From: Pycnococcus provasolii
Lineage: Eukaryota; Chlorophyta; Pseudoscourfieldiophyceae; Pseudoscourfieldiales
Assembly: GCA_049487715.1 (NCBI GenBank)
Contig: CP150588.1
Span: 1-64,000, forward strand
DNA length: 64,000 nucleotides
Direction: 5' to 3'
Part shown: positions 48,375-57,624 of the stretch, in pieces
How the letters are laid out: each line of letters starts with the position of its first letter
Position numbering within the stretch: the first letter of the stretch is position 1
Position numbers and translations under genes: made by a program
Notes under the pieces: model-generated
Database searches by the model: none
What the model saw: the letters and a program-made list of their open reading frames with translations, nothing else
What the model was told of the DNA's origin: nothing

Positions 48375-50066
48375 GTGTCGCACACCAGTGGTGGTACCAG
48401 CATGCTCCGCGCCAGTATTAATGAAGTTGTCCGTCTTATAGGCGTGTACTTGGTGCACCTCGCCATCGTCAGGTCATCATGTTCACTAGGGTATTTGGCT
48501 TCGTACCTGCTTTCTCTCTCTCTGTCTCTTTCCCAGTTTCGATGTCTGGGGTTGCATCTAAATTCCATCTCATCATCCGCCTCCTCTCGCATTAAGGTGA
48601 ATGCGAAGTCGGCGTCGAAAGCTGTCGCATCAGCCAGTCATGGTCATGGAGGAGGAAAAGTCTCACCCTCCTCCCTCCTCGATATCTTCGTTGACGGGTC
48701 CGTCAACCAAGAGGCGCACGGCGGCGTGGGAATCTTCGTGGCGCGATCACACAGTGCAAACGCGTCCGTGGCGCTGCACGACCACACGCTCACGCCACTT
48801 GGGAGCCACAGCTGCAGACGTCACGAAACCAGCGACAACAACGTCGTCGAGATGTTCGCGGTGCTCCTCAGCCTCGCCAGACAACCGCTCCATCAGAACG
48901 TGCGAATCTTAAGCGACTCAAGAACCACCCTTCTGTCCGTCGCGGCGGTTGCGTACGCCAACGACAACAGCGACCGCCACGGCGATGGGACTGGACGAGG
49001 GAAACTTGGCGCTGTACCTGAGCACACTCGTGCCGCGCACTACGCGCTGCTCGCGGAACTCGCTCTTCTGCTCGAGCTGCGCGCGACGTGCGGCGCATCC
49101 ACGCGGTTTGCGTACGTCACGGCTCACAAGGGTGTGACGCGCAACGAGATGGCTGATCAGCTTGCAAAGGCGGCTGCGTCGCGCGTGGCTATCGGCAAGC
49201 GTGCCCCGGGTGATCTGCAAGCAGGAAATCGCACGTGCTCGCGTGCATGCCTCACATCGCTCATCATGGGCATCCTTGGTGGTGGTGAAAAGGAACAAGG
49301 ATCGTTGCTTGAGACGGAGTGCCGCGATGCCGCAAGCTTCGCCACGCCAAAGTCGCGCACAAGTAGTCAAGGTAAGCATGATGATGACGCCGATGATGCG
49401 TCATCGGGTGACAGTCTCTCGCATCTGATACCACGCACGACGCTGGCATTTGCGAGCGAAGTCGTCGCTCTCGACTGCGAAATGGTGGGCGTCGGTCCTG
49501 GCGGCATTGACAGCGTTCTTGCGCGAGCGTGTGTGATTGATGGCGCGGGAACGATTTTGATCGACACGTACTGCAATGCTGTAGGCGATCTTCGGCTCAT
49601 CACGGACTATCGCACGTGGTGCTCGGGAGTCGAGCAAAAGCACGTGCGCGGCGCACCGCCGTTCGACGACGTGCAGGCGCGCGTTCGTGCCCTTCTTCGC
49701 GGCAAGCTGCTCGTCGGACATCAGCTTGACAGTGACCTAAAGGCTCTTCAGATGACACACCCGAAATCGCAGACGCGCGACACCGCGACGTACGGCCCTT
49801 TGACGTACCGTGGCCGTCCACGTCGGCTAAAGAACCTCACTCTCAGCTTTCTCGGGCACCGCATTCAGACGAGCGACCAAGGCCACCATCCTGCGGAGGA
49901 TGCGCGTGCTGCTCTACTCCTGTACCTAAAGTTTCGCATTCGATGGGAACGAGGGATCGAAAAGAAGCGCGCAAAGAGGCGCGCAGCCGGACTAGTGGCT
50001 GACGCCGCCGACGATGACGACGAAGAAGAAGAAGCACAGGAGCGCCGTGTGGAACAGAAAATGTAA
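48375..50066 (+). CDS. RNase H domain fused to REXO4-type 3'-5' exonuclease
   Basis: 563 residues; the first ~100 are poorly conserved and the true start may lie at Met 10 or after an unrecognised intron. Residues 101-272 are an RNase HI domain with the acidic set D107 (DIFVDGS), E159 (NNVVEMFAVLLSL), D181 (ILSDSRTTL) and D261 (HKGVTRNEMADQLAK). After an acidic linker, residues 362-523 are a DEDDh exonuclease closest to REXO4/ISG20: VVALDCEMVGVGPGG (D367, E369), LITDYRTWCSGV, LVGHQLDSDLKAL (D454), and HHPAEDARAALLLY (H505, D509). REXO4-type enzymes act in rRNA or structured RNA processing. RNase H cuts RNA in RNA-DNA hybrids. Both active sites look intact. The tail is basic then acidic. Confidence 0.88.
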   Translation: MSHTSGGTSMLRASINEVVRLIGVYLVHLAIVRSSCSLGYLASYLLSLSLSLSQFRCLGLHLNSISSSASSRIKVNAKSASKAVASASHGHGGGKVSPSSLLDIFVDGSVNQEAHGGVGIFVARSHSANASVALHDHTLTPLGSHSCRRHETSDNNVVEMFAVLLSLARQPLHQNVRILSDSRTTLLSVAAVAYANDNSDRHGDGTGRGKLGAVPEHTRAAHYALLAELALLLELRATCGASTRFAYVTAHKGVTRNEMADQLAKAAASRVAIGKRAPGDLQAGNRTCSRACLTSLIMGILGGGEKEQGSLLETECRDAASFATPKSRTSSQGKHDDDADDASSGDSLSHLIPRTTLAFASEVVALDCEMVGVGPGGIDSVLARACVIDGAGTILIDTYCNAVGDLRLITDYRTWCSGVEQKHVRGAPPFDDVQARVRALLRGKLLVGHQLDSDLKALQMTHPKSQTRDTATYGPLTYRGRPRRLKNLTLSFLGHRIQTSDQGHHPAEDARAALLLYLKFRIRWERGIEKKRAKRRAAGLVADAADDDDEEEEAQERRVEQKM

Positions 50067-50123
50067 AACAATGTAACACTTTTTTTCTAAAATGTAATAT
50101 ATAATGAAACAAAAGAAAGCGCT

Positions 50124-51851
50124 TCAGGAAGAGGCTGACGATAGATGATCGAGTACGAGCCCAACGTCGCCGTATCCAAACGCGGCGCGGTGGCGATAGT
50201 ACAACGCTGATAGCTTGCAGTAGTATCGGTAGTGGTGGGCATCAATCATGCGCGTGAGGAGCTGCGGGTCGTCGCGCAGCTGCTCAGGCGTCACGTCACT
50301 CGGCGGAGGCAGAGGTGCGCCAACGACGACGGCGATGGGATCCGTCGCGGGCAGAGGGAGCAGACCCATGCCGTGTCCACTTGGCAGGTATGGCAGGGGA
50401 ATGCCGAACAGCCTATAGGCGGCTCTCATCGCGGAACGCCAGGGGAAGAGGTTGCGCAGTGCGCGATGCTCGCCGAAGCAGAACACGGGAACGAGCGATG
50501 CACCAGACAGCAGTGCCTCTCGCACGAACCCCTTGTGCTTGCATACGAGCACCACCGCGGCGTGGCCCGCCCGTCCGTCCTCGATGAGTTCGGAGATACC
50601 TCCAGGGACGAGGAGCACACCGTTGTTATCCTCTTTGCTCAGCACACCTCGGATCGCCTCCTTGGAAGCCTCCAAGCTTCCCACCGCCTGCAGCAGGTCG
50701 CGCAGAATCGGAATGCGGTGAAGCACGGAAGCGACGAGCGGCGCAGGTGCGGCGCGTGCCTTATCCCACCTCGCCGCCGCGGCAAGTGCGCCACCCCAAG
50801 CTCGCGTCAGAGGCGCCCAGATGCACAGCGCGGGGCAGAGTCCGTGCGGGTGGTATCCGAACATGAGCTTTTGCGAGTCGTACAATGTCGTTTCTGGCCA
50901 CGTGTCGCACGCGATCCACATCGACGGGTACCACCTCGTGCTCGCCGCCTCGGCACACCGCGTGAGGAATCGCTTGATTCGCTTTGACGCGCGCCACGGG
51001 CGCGTTGACGGCCTTCCTAGATATGTGGGCAGGTACAGTGCCGCGACGACGGTGATTGCGATCACGAGCGTCTGGAAAGAGACCAAAAAGGGCGGAATGA
51101 CGAGCAGGGCAATCATGACGTGCTGTGGCAGGTACGTGAGAAACACGCCGCTCGCTGCGTGCGCGGTGGTGAGTTCGGCGGTGGTTGTGACTTCGTTTTC
51201 GTCAGTGCCTTCGTCAACGAGTTTTGACGACGATGTTTTCGCGGAGAATCCCGCAAGTCTGTACACGGCTTTCTGAGAAGAGCTTAGTCTCCTTCTCTCA
51301 AGCCACTGCGCCGCGAGCGCGGCGTCTTCGTCAGACGCGCACGCGGATGCAATCACGGCAGCGATCGAAGTTTGAGAAGTCCCTCCTGAATATGAAGATG
51401 ATGAAGCTGAAGATGAAGATGGTGAGCCAACAACAACACCACCTGATCCTCCACCGACGTTGACGTTGGTGTTGTCGCCACCGCCGCCACTGCCTGTTGA
51501 CGCCGGCGATCCCCCCGCACTAGCACCACCACCACCAGATGAGGATGGTGACCCAGAGATCGAAGACCCTGACGAGGAAGACGACCCCATCTGAATCTCT
51601 TTGAGCCTGCCTGCAGATGCAGACCCTGCAGATGCAAACGATGAAGACAAGTGAGGGGACAACGACCATAGTGCACGCACAACCAACGCATCCGCTAATA
51701 GCAACGCAGCACGACGCTCACAACAATTATCATCCAGAGAGATATCATGACCACCATTCTTAACCAACCCTGCCAACCGCGACGAACGCAGCAACGCACG
51801 ACGGACATCCTCCTCCGAGGATCCCAGGGCCAGAGATGGAGGACGCGACAT
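50124..51851 (-). CDS. Type 2 diacylglycerol acyltransferase (DGAT2) family
   Basis: From the ATG at 51851 (MSRPPSLALGSSEED) 575 residues; the frame opens at 51986. The first ~235 residues are Ser/Gly-rich with no counterpart in ordinary DGAT2 (about 320-390 aa). A hydrophobic hairpin at about 243-277 (MIALLVIPPFLVSFQTLVIA) precedes the catalytic part. This has FGYHPHGLCPALCIW (HPHG at 334-337, the catalytic motif), GVLLVPGGISELIEDG (417 onward), KHKGFVREALLSGASLVPVF and FCFGEHRALRN. DGAT2 attaches a third acyl chain to diacylglycerol on the ER membrane, making triacylglycerol. It is convergent with the RNase H-REXO4 gene (58 bp apart). A monoacylglycerol or wax-ester acyltransferase of the same fold cannot be excluded. 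Confidence 0.9.
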   Translation of the reverse strand: MSRPPSLALGSSEEDVRRALLRSSRLAGLVKNGGHDISLDDNCCERRAALLLADALVVRALWSLSPHLSSSFASAGSASAGRLKEIQMGSSSSSGSSISGSPSSSGGGGASAGGSPASTGSGGGGDNTNVNVGGGSGGVVVGSPSSSSASSSSYSGGTSQTSIAAVIASACASDEDAALAAQWLERRRLSSSQKAVYRLAGFSAKTSSSKLVDEGTDENEVTTTAELTTAHAASGVFLTYLPQHVMIALLVIPPFLVSFQTLVIAITVVAALYLPTYLGRPSTRPWRASKRIKRFLTRCAEAASTRWYPSMWIACDTWPETTLYDSQKLMFGYHPHGLCPALCIWAPLTRAWGGALAAAARWDKARAAPAPLVASVLHRIPILRDLLQAVGSLEASKEAIRGVLSKEDNNGVLLVPGGISELIEDGRAGHAAVVLVCKHKGFVREALLSGASLVPVFCFGEHRALRNLFPWRSAMRAAYRLFGIPLPYLPSGHGMGLLPLPATDPIAVVVGAPLPPPSDVTPEQLRDDPQLLTRMIDAHHYRYYCKLSALYYRHRAAFGYGDVGLVLDHLSSASS

Positions 51852-52910
51852 GGATGTCGGAATGGGAAGGGGGGCACCGGGGGGGGAGGGACGTGTTGAA
51901 GCGACCGACGGGTGATGGGGGAATTCAGTCGGTTGATTTGATTCCACAGGGGGGGAGGAAATCACCCGGACCTGAATTGCCCCCATTATTAACCGAACAC
52001 GCGCTTTGGCCTTTGGTTTTTCTTCGTTGAGCTGGCACTTGATACTCCCCTCCGCGTCCCCTTAGATTTCTTTGCCTGAGGGAGGGAGGGAGGGATCCCA
52101 ACGGACCCTACCCTACGGCACGTCCCTACGGCTGGCCTTCCATGGACAACACTCTTGCAGCCCAACGGACCATCCGGCATCCTACCTGTAAGCCCTACCC
52201 TCGGCTGGCCTTCCTCCAGGGACAACACAATGGTCACGCTTAGTCTAAGGTAACTTGTTTGCCCTCCGTCGTCCTTGCCCTCGTCTGTCTACCTTTATTA
52301 CCGGGTACGGGCTCAGCTAACTTACCTCGTTCAGCTCCTCTTCCCCTTTCCCTTTCCATGGAGGAGCTTAAACCTTTAGGCCGGAGCTGCATTGTTGGGA
52401 CCGTACTCTTATCGGAGCTGCTGAACGGGTCCCTACTTCCTGTACCCTTTACGATAGTGTCTATTCCTTCTTCGGTCTATTCCAACGGGCCCCTCATTCA
52501 TTCATTCATGGTGGAAAACAGGCTGGCTCGCTCGAGGAGGAAGTTAAGGGGATGGATTCGGAGGAGGCGTTTCGCGCATCTCAAATAATAGTCTTGTCAC
52601 ACAGCAACATGTACGTCTTCCTTCATTCCTCGGCACACTCACGTGTCTGGACATTTATTTCATTTATTTTCGTTTATTTTATTTTATTATACATGGCTCG
52701 TGACTCAGTCAGCGTACACACCGCCGCCAGGTTCATGATATCGTCCGGAATATTTCTTCTTGGGACAAAACATGAATTCGACATGTTTGGTGAGGGATTG
52801 ATCATCAGTCCCCCTTCACATTTTCTTCTATCCTATTGGAGCGCTTTTTCGTTCATAACAAAACAAGTTTACAAGCGAACAACACGTCAGTCCCTCGATT
52901 ACATCGTGCT
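51852..52910. other. Intergenic region upstream of DGAT2
   Basis: About 1.06 kb. GGAGGGAGGGAGGGA lies near 52080. A loosely repeated CGGCTGGCCTTCC...GGACAACAC element appears at about 52129 and 52202. The stretch 52610-52900 is AT-rich. Short frames do not resemble proteins. Confidence 0.45.
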
Positions 52911-55900
52911 TCATACATCCCACACGCGAACGGTCATATCCCAGCTCGCGGAGACGATGCGCGTACCATCCGATGAATACGAGGCGGAACTCACCCTCTC
53001 AGCATGGCCTTCCAGCACAGATATACACGCGCCGGTCGTCGCGTCCCAGACGCGAACGGTCGAGTCTAAGCTCGCGGAGACGATGCGCGTCCCATCCGCG
53101 GAATACGATGCGGAAGTCACCCCACTAGAATGGCCTTCCAGCACAGATATGCACGCGCCGGTCGTCGCGTCCCACACGCGAACGGTATTGTCCACGCTCG
53201 CGGAGACGATGCGCGTCCCATCCGCGGAATACGATGCGGAAGTCACATAAAAAGAATGGCCTTCCAGCACAGATATGCACGCGCCGGTCGTCGCGTCCCA
53301 CACGCGAACGGTCTTGTCAAAGCTCGCGGAGACGATGCGCGTCCCATCCGCGGAATACGATGCGGATAACACCCAATTAGAATGGCCTTCCAGCACAGAT
53401 AGACACGCGCCGGTCGTCGCGTCCCAGATGCGAACGCTCTTGTCCTTGCTCGCGGAGACGATGCGCGTCCCATCCGTGGAATACGATGCGGAAGTCACAT
53501 CACTGGAATGGCCTCCCAGCACAGATATGCACGCGCCGGTCGTCGCGTCCCACACGCGTACACTCTTGTCCTCGCTCGCGGAGACGATGCGCGTCCCATC
53601 CGATGAATACGATGCGGAAGTCACCCAATCAGAATGGCCTTCCAGTACAGATACACACGCGCCGGTCGTCGCGTCCCAGACGCGAACGGTCTTGTCGTAG
53701 CTCGCGGAGACGATGCGCGTCCCATCCGGGGAATACGAGGCGGATTTCACCGCACCAGAATGGCCTTCCAGCACAGATACAGATGCGCCGGTCGTCGCGT
53801 CCCACACGCGAACGGTATTGTCCCGACTCGCGGAGACGATGCGCGTACCATCCGCGGAATATGATGCGGAAGTCACATAATCAGAATGGCCTTCCAGCAC
53901 AGATATGCACGCGCCGGTCGTCGCGTCCCACACGCGAACGGTCTTGTCGTCGCTCGCGGAGACGATGCGCGTCCCATCCGCCGAATACGAGGCGGAAGTC
54001 ACATTATGAGAATGGCCATCCAGCACAGATATACACGTGCCGGTCGTCGCGTCCCACACGCGAACGGTGTTGTCTTCGCTCGCGGAGACGATGCGCGTCC
54101 CATCCGCGGAATACGAGGCGCAAGTCACCCCACTAGAATGGCCTTCCAACACAGATATGCACGAGCCTGATTTGGCGTCCCACACGCGAACGCTCTTGTC
54201 CCAGCTCGCGGAGACGATGCGCGTCCCATCCGTGGAATACGAGGCGGAAGTCACATCACCAGAATGGCCTTCCAGCACAGATACACACGCGCCGGTCGTC
54301 GCGTCCCACACGCGAACAGTCTTGTCTTCGCTCGCGGAGACGATGCGCGTCCCATCCGCGGAATACGAGGCGGAAGTCACCGCACCAGAATGGCCTTCCA
54401 GCACAGATATGCACGCGCCGGTCGTCGCGTCCCAGATGCGAACGGTCTTGTCCCAGCTCGCGGAGACGATGCGCGTCCCATCCGCGGAATACGAGGCGGA
54501 AAGCACACCATCAGAATGGCCTTCCAGCACAGATACACACGCGCCGGTGGTCGCGTCCCACACGCGAACGGTGTTGTCGTCACTCGCGGAGACGATGCGC
54601 GTCCCATCCGCGGAATACGAGGCGGAAGTCACCGCACCAGAATGGCCTTTCATGTTGTTCAATATCGTAGCATCAATATCCACACGAGCAGGCACGCATG
54701 CCGTAATCGCACCCGTGAGTACTGACTGTCCTGAACTCTGATACCATGCACTCGTACACGGCAGATTCGCCGCAATCACTCCAACCTTCGAATACGTCCC
54801 TACTCCCCACCGAAGTACGCGAACAAAGGCATGCATCGATTCCACAGTCGCCATCAACCCAGTAGCATCATTCGCCAACTTGTTTTTCGCTTCCAATAGC
54901 GCCTTCTCGAGGCGCAGCAATTCCACCACGAGCACGCCTCTTCGACCTGCCTCCATCTGACGCTTCAACCATAGACCCGCAAACTCTGTCGCACACCACG
55001 GTGACGCCTCGTATCCCTCAGGAATCATCGACGCCTCCTTTTCACGATGAACCATAAACGCAGCATGCCACTCCTTCATCACATTTATCGCCAACGTCTC
55101 ATCGTCACCATGCTGCATCTTCTCAACCGCCTCGGTCAAGTGCGCGTGTGCATGTCGCAAGGAATATGCCACAGCCGGCCCCTTCTCGTCGTCGCCACGT
55201 TTCAAAATGTCCAGGCACGATCGCGCCAGCTCACGATGTCCACGAAATACGTCTGCTGCGTGCTCACCTGATCGCTTCGCGTCTCCTAAAAATTCACGCA
55301 GTGACAAGTGCAACGTCTGCAGCAGGTGATCGCGCTCTTCAAACAGCAGTCCCCAACCAGGTAGGTGCTCACACGTCTCTCGCAAACGCAATCTATCAAC
55401 ATGCGCCGACGAGAGAGGTTCACGCGAAGCGAGCACAATGTCAATCAGCCGACGAACATCCTCGTCATCCTTCGCTGCGCGATCAAACCAAAGCTTATAC
55501 GCGGCATCAATGTCCGCAGGTGGTGACTTCGAGCTCGTTCCATGCCGCTTGACAAACTCGCGAGCAACAATCTGGTACACCTTTATGCTCTGCATGTTGC
55601 GCATCGCCTCTTCCCAGGGTCCTGGAAGGCGACTCTCCTCCTTTTTCACTTCCACCGGGGCCGGTCCAAGAACTTGTGCAGGCTCCATCACGCACATGCC
55701 CCCCTCCCAATCGTGCTCCAGCACACGTCGACGAGGATAGTCCCCATCCGCATCTGGGCGCGTCGTCACAAGCACAGAGACACTCGAGCGCACATCACGA
55801 GCGAGATGCCGAAGCAACCCGACTGCAGCATTGGAAATGTGCCGGTCATCGTCCGCCTCGTCGAGCGCATCCAGCAAAATCACCGCATGCTTTTGAATTT

Positions 55901-57269
55901 TAGCAAGTTTTTTCAGCGGATCCACCAAAAGCGCATTCACCGCGACATCCGGGTCAACGAGCGCCTTCGCGGCGGTATCTTCCTCTAGATCAATCAAGCA
56001 TTCGCGAACAACGTCAAATCGTTGACCAAGCTGAAAGCCAAGCGACCTCACCATCTCAAGCACGTCCTGGCGCCTGACATCAGCACGTTTGCAGAAGTGT
56101 GACGCGTGAACCAAGTCGAGGGCTGCCGCAGCCACGCTCGACTTGCCCTCGCCTGGTCCGCCAACAATGCATGCAAGACGTCCACCGGTCGACGTCACAT
56201 GTGCACGCAGCTCGTCCAGCTGGTAGTTGTTGCTCTGTCCACGTTCTCGCAGCGCCTGCAAATCCGACTCATAGCTCATCGGACGGAGCATGAAACGCAG
56301 CTTGAGCTCCTCCGTGAAGTGCCGCATGCTCGCAAACCCAAACTTGCCCGTGATTTCGCCGTGAATCATCTCCTTGTCCGCGGGCGAAAAGCACAGCGCC
56401 GTCTCCGCATCGATGTTGCGAATGTGCTGCGACACGTCGTTTTCCGAGAAGCCGTGCGTGACGAGTTGCAGCTTCTGCGGTGGTGTCGACCCGATCTCGT
56501 ATAAGCACCACAATCTCGTCAGCGGGATGACGCGCTCCTTATCCAGCACGACGAGCGTCGCGCGCGATGTTTCCACGGTGCTTGCGAGCGTCTTGCCATC
56601 ATCTAGTTCAGCCATCGCCGAAAACACGCCGCCCGTATCGTCCTGGTTGATGGCGAAAATGTCCAGCCACACGTACGTATCGTTTTGAGCAGCGCCTGCA
56701 AGTGCCCCAGTCACGCTCTTCACGAGGTGGACGAAAGTGCTTCCCCACGCGTGCGAGACAAAGTACGTCGGCGCGCCAATAGGAAGCTTCTTCGCTTGCG
56801 CGTAGCTCTTGTGCTCTTTGCGTGCCAGCGAACGCACGAAGCACTCGACGATATCCGTCGTGTACATCTGTTCGAACGGAATGTCACGGTACTGCACCGG
56901 AACGGGCTTGCCACTCTTTGCTTTCTCAGCAGCTCGTCGCTTATCGCGGTGCGTCTCAAGATTGTGCGGTGTCACCGTTAAGACCGCATCCTGGCCACCA
57001 CCATCCTCCTCATTCATAAACTCCTTGACGACGTCCCAGCTTTGCGTCGTTCCGTCGTGCGCCTTAACAAACTGTGCAAGCCAAGCTAAAGCGACTGCGC
57101 GGTACAAGGGCGACTCGGACGAGTGTTCCTGCGCCTGCGTCTTCCCATCATCATCGAAGATTTGCCTACTAGGTGGCTTGACTGGCACCGCTGTTGACTC
57201 CGCCAACAACGCCGCATCAATGCCGTGTACCGCCGCCACTGATGTCTCTGATGACGACGCACACCCCAT
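52911..57269 (-). CDS. NLR-like STAND protein: TIR-like domain, NACHT-type NTPase, 14 WD40 repeats
   Basis: 1452 residues. The N terminus MGCASS fits N-myristoylation at Gly 2 and palmitoylation at Cys 3, so the protein is probably membrane-tethered. Residues about 165-275 are TIR-like: PTYFVSHAWGSTFVHLV, YVWLDIFAINQDD, SRATLVVLDKE, then RLWCLYEIG with Glu 258 at the position of the catalytic glutamate in plant TIR 'WCLxEL'. Residues about 350-530 are a STAND/NACHT NTPase: Walker A GGPGEGKSS (370-378), Walker B VILLDALDEAD (463-473), TTRPD sensor (502-506). A helical region (545-870) connects to 14 WD40 repeats of 42 residues (873-1452), enough for two seven-bladed propellers. Proteins of this plan act as ligand-triggered switches in innate immunity or allorecognition. 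Which NTPase subclass (NACHT or NB-ARC) is not settled. Confidence 0.9.
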   Translation of the reverse strand: MGCASSSETSVAAVHGIDAALLAESTAVPVKPPSRQIFDDDGKTQAQEHSSESPLYRAVALAWLAQFVKAHDGTTQSWDVVKEFMNEEDGGGQDAVLTVTPHNLETHRDKRRAAEKAKSGKPVPVQYRDIPFEQMYTTDIVECFVRSLARKEHKSYAQAKKLPIGAPTYFVSHAWGSTFVHLVKSVTGALAGAAQNDTYVWLDIFAINQDDTGGVFSAMAELDDGKTLASTVETSRATLVVLDKERVIPLTRLWCLYEIGSTPPQKLQLVTHGFSENDVSQHIRNIDAETALCFSPADKEMIHGEITGKFGFASMRHFTEELKLRFMLRPMSYESDLQALRERGQSNNYQLDELRAHVTSTGGRLACIVGGPGEGKSSVAAAALDLVHASHFCKRADVRRQDVLEMVRSLGFQLGQRFDVVRECLIDLEEDTAAKALVDPDVAVNALLVDPLKKLAKIQKHAVILLDALDEADDDRHISNAAVGLLRHLARDVRSSVSVLVTTRPDADGDYPRRRVLEHDWEGGMCVMEPAQVLGPAPVEVKKEESRLPGPWEEAMRNMQSIKVYQIVAREFVKRHGTSSKSPPADIDAAYKLWFDRAAKDDEDVRRLIDIVLASREPLSSAHVDRLRLRETCEHLPGWGLLFEERDHLLQTLHLSLREFLGDAKRSGEHAADVFRGHRELARSCLDILKRGDDEKGPAVAYSLRHAHAHLTEAVEKMQHGDDETLAINVMKEWHAAFMVHREKEASMIPEGYEASPWCATEFAGLWLKRQMEAGRRGVLVVELLRLEKALLEAKNKLANDATGLMATVESMHAFVRVLRWGVGTYSKVGVIAANLPCTSAWYQSSGQSVLTGAITACVPARVDIDATILNNMKGHSGAVTSASYSADGTRIVSASDDNTVRVWDATTGACVSVLEGHSDGVLSASYSADGTRIVSASWDKTVRIWDATTGACISVLEGHSGAVTSASYSADGTRIVSASEDKTVRVWDATTGACVSVLEGHSGDVTSASYSTDGTRIVSASWDKSVRVWDAKSGSCISVLEGHSSGVTCASYSADGTRIVSASEDNTVRVWDATTGTCISVLDGHSHNVTSASYSADGTRIVSASDDKTVRVWDATTGACISVLEGHSDYVTSASYSADGTRIVSASRDNTVRVWDATTGASVSVLEGHSGAVKSASYSPDGTRIVSASYDKTVRVWDATTGACVSVLEGHSDWVTSASYSSDGTRIVSASEDKSVRVWDATTGACISVLGGHSSDVTSASYSTDGTRIVSASKDKSVRIWDATTGACLSVLEGHSNWVLSASYSADGTRIVSASFDKTVRVWDATTGACISVLEGHSFYVTSASYSADGTRIVSASVDNTVRVWDATTGACISVLEGHSSGVTSASYSADGTRIVSASLDSTVRVWDATTGACISVLEGHAERVSSASYSSDGTRIVSASWDMTVRVWDV
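52914..54651 (-). repeat. 126-bp tandem repeat encoding 14 WD40 units
   Basis: Fourteen in-frame 126-bp units of very high identity encode the WD40 array. The invariant core is SASYS-DGTRIVSAS followed by V-VWDATTGA and SVLEGHS. Differences concentrate at the two residues after GHS and at the residues flanking the Asp after VSAS. Antisense frames through this array also look repetitive and are shadows. Confidence 0.95.
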
Positions 57270-57624
57270 GATATAATTGCTTCAAGTTGCTTAATATAAT
57301 TGCTTCAAGCACCGGCCAATATCACTCCTGAAAGCTGCACTTATTTGCTACACTTACTGTACTCTTGCACTTACACTGCCACTTGCACACTCACACTTGC
57401 ACTTCTTGCACGCTGCTTGCACGAAAATCCTCGGGCTGATTATGGCTCCAGGGGGATGGAGGGTGTGGCCTACCTTATGAGGAAGGAGGAAGGAGGAGGG
57501 AGGAGGAGGAGGGCTCCACGGAAACCCTAACCCGTAACCCTAGCCCTTCTCCCCCCGGACTTCTCCCACCGGACGGACCATTCCCACAGCCCCCCCTTGA
57601 ACGAAACTTCTTGGGGAAGATAAG
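57270..57624. other. Divergent promoter region, NLR-like gene / acidic protein
   Basis: About 355 bases. ATATAATTGCTTCAAG occurs twice (57271 and about 57294), directly upstream of the NLR-like start. CACTTGCAC-type repeats lie at 57365-57405. A short CCCTAACCCGTAACCCTAGCCC tract is at about 57524-57546. Confidence 0.5.

Noticed and set aside
53130-54741. Plus-strand repetitive frames across the WD40 array
   Set aside because: They arise from the antisense of the 126-bp repeats; the WD40 reading on the minus strand is unambiguous.
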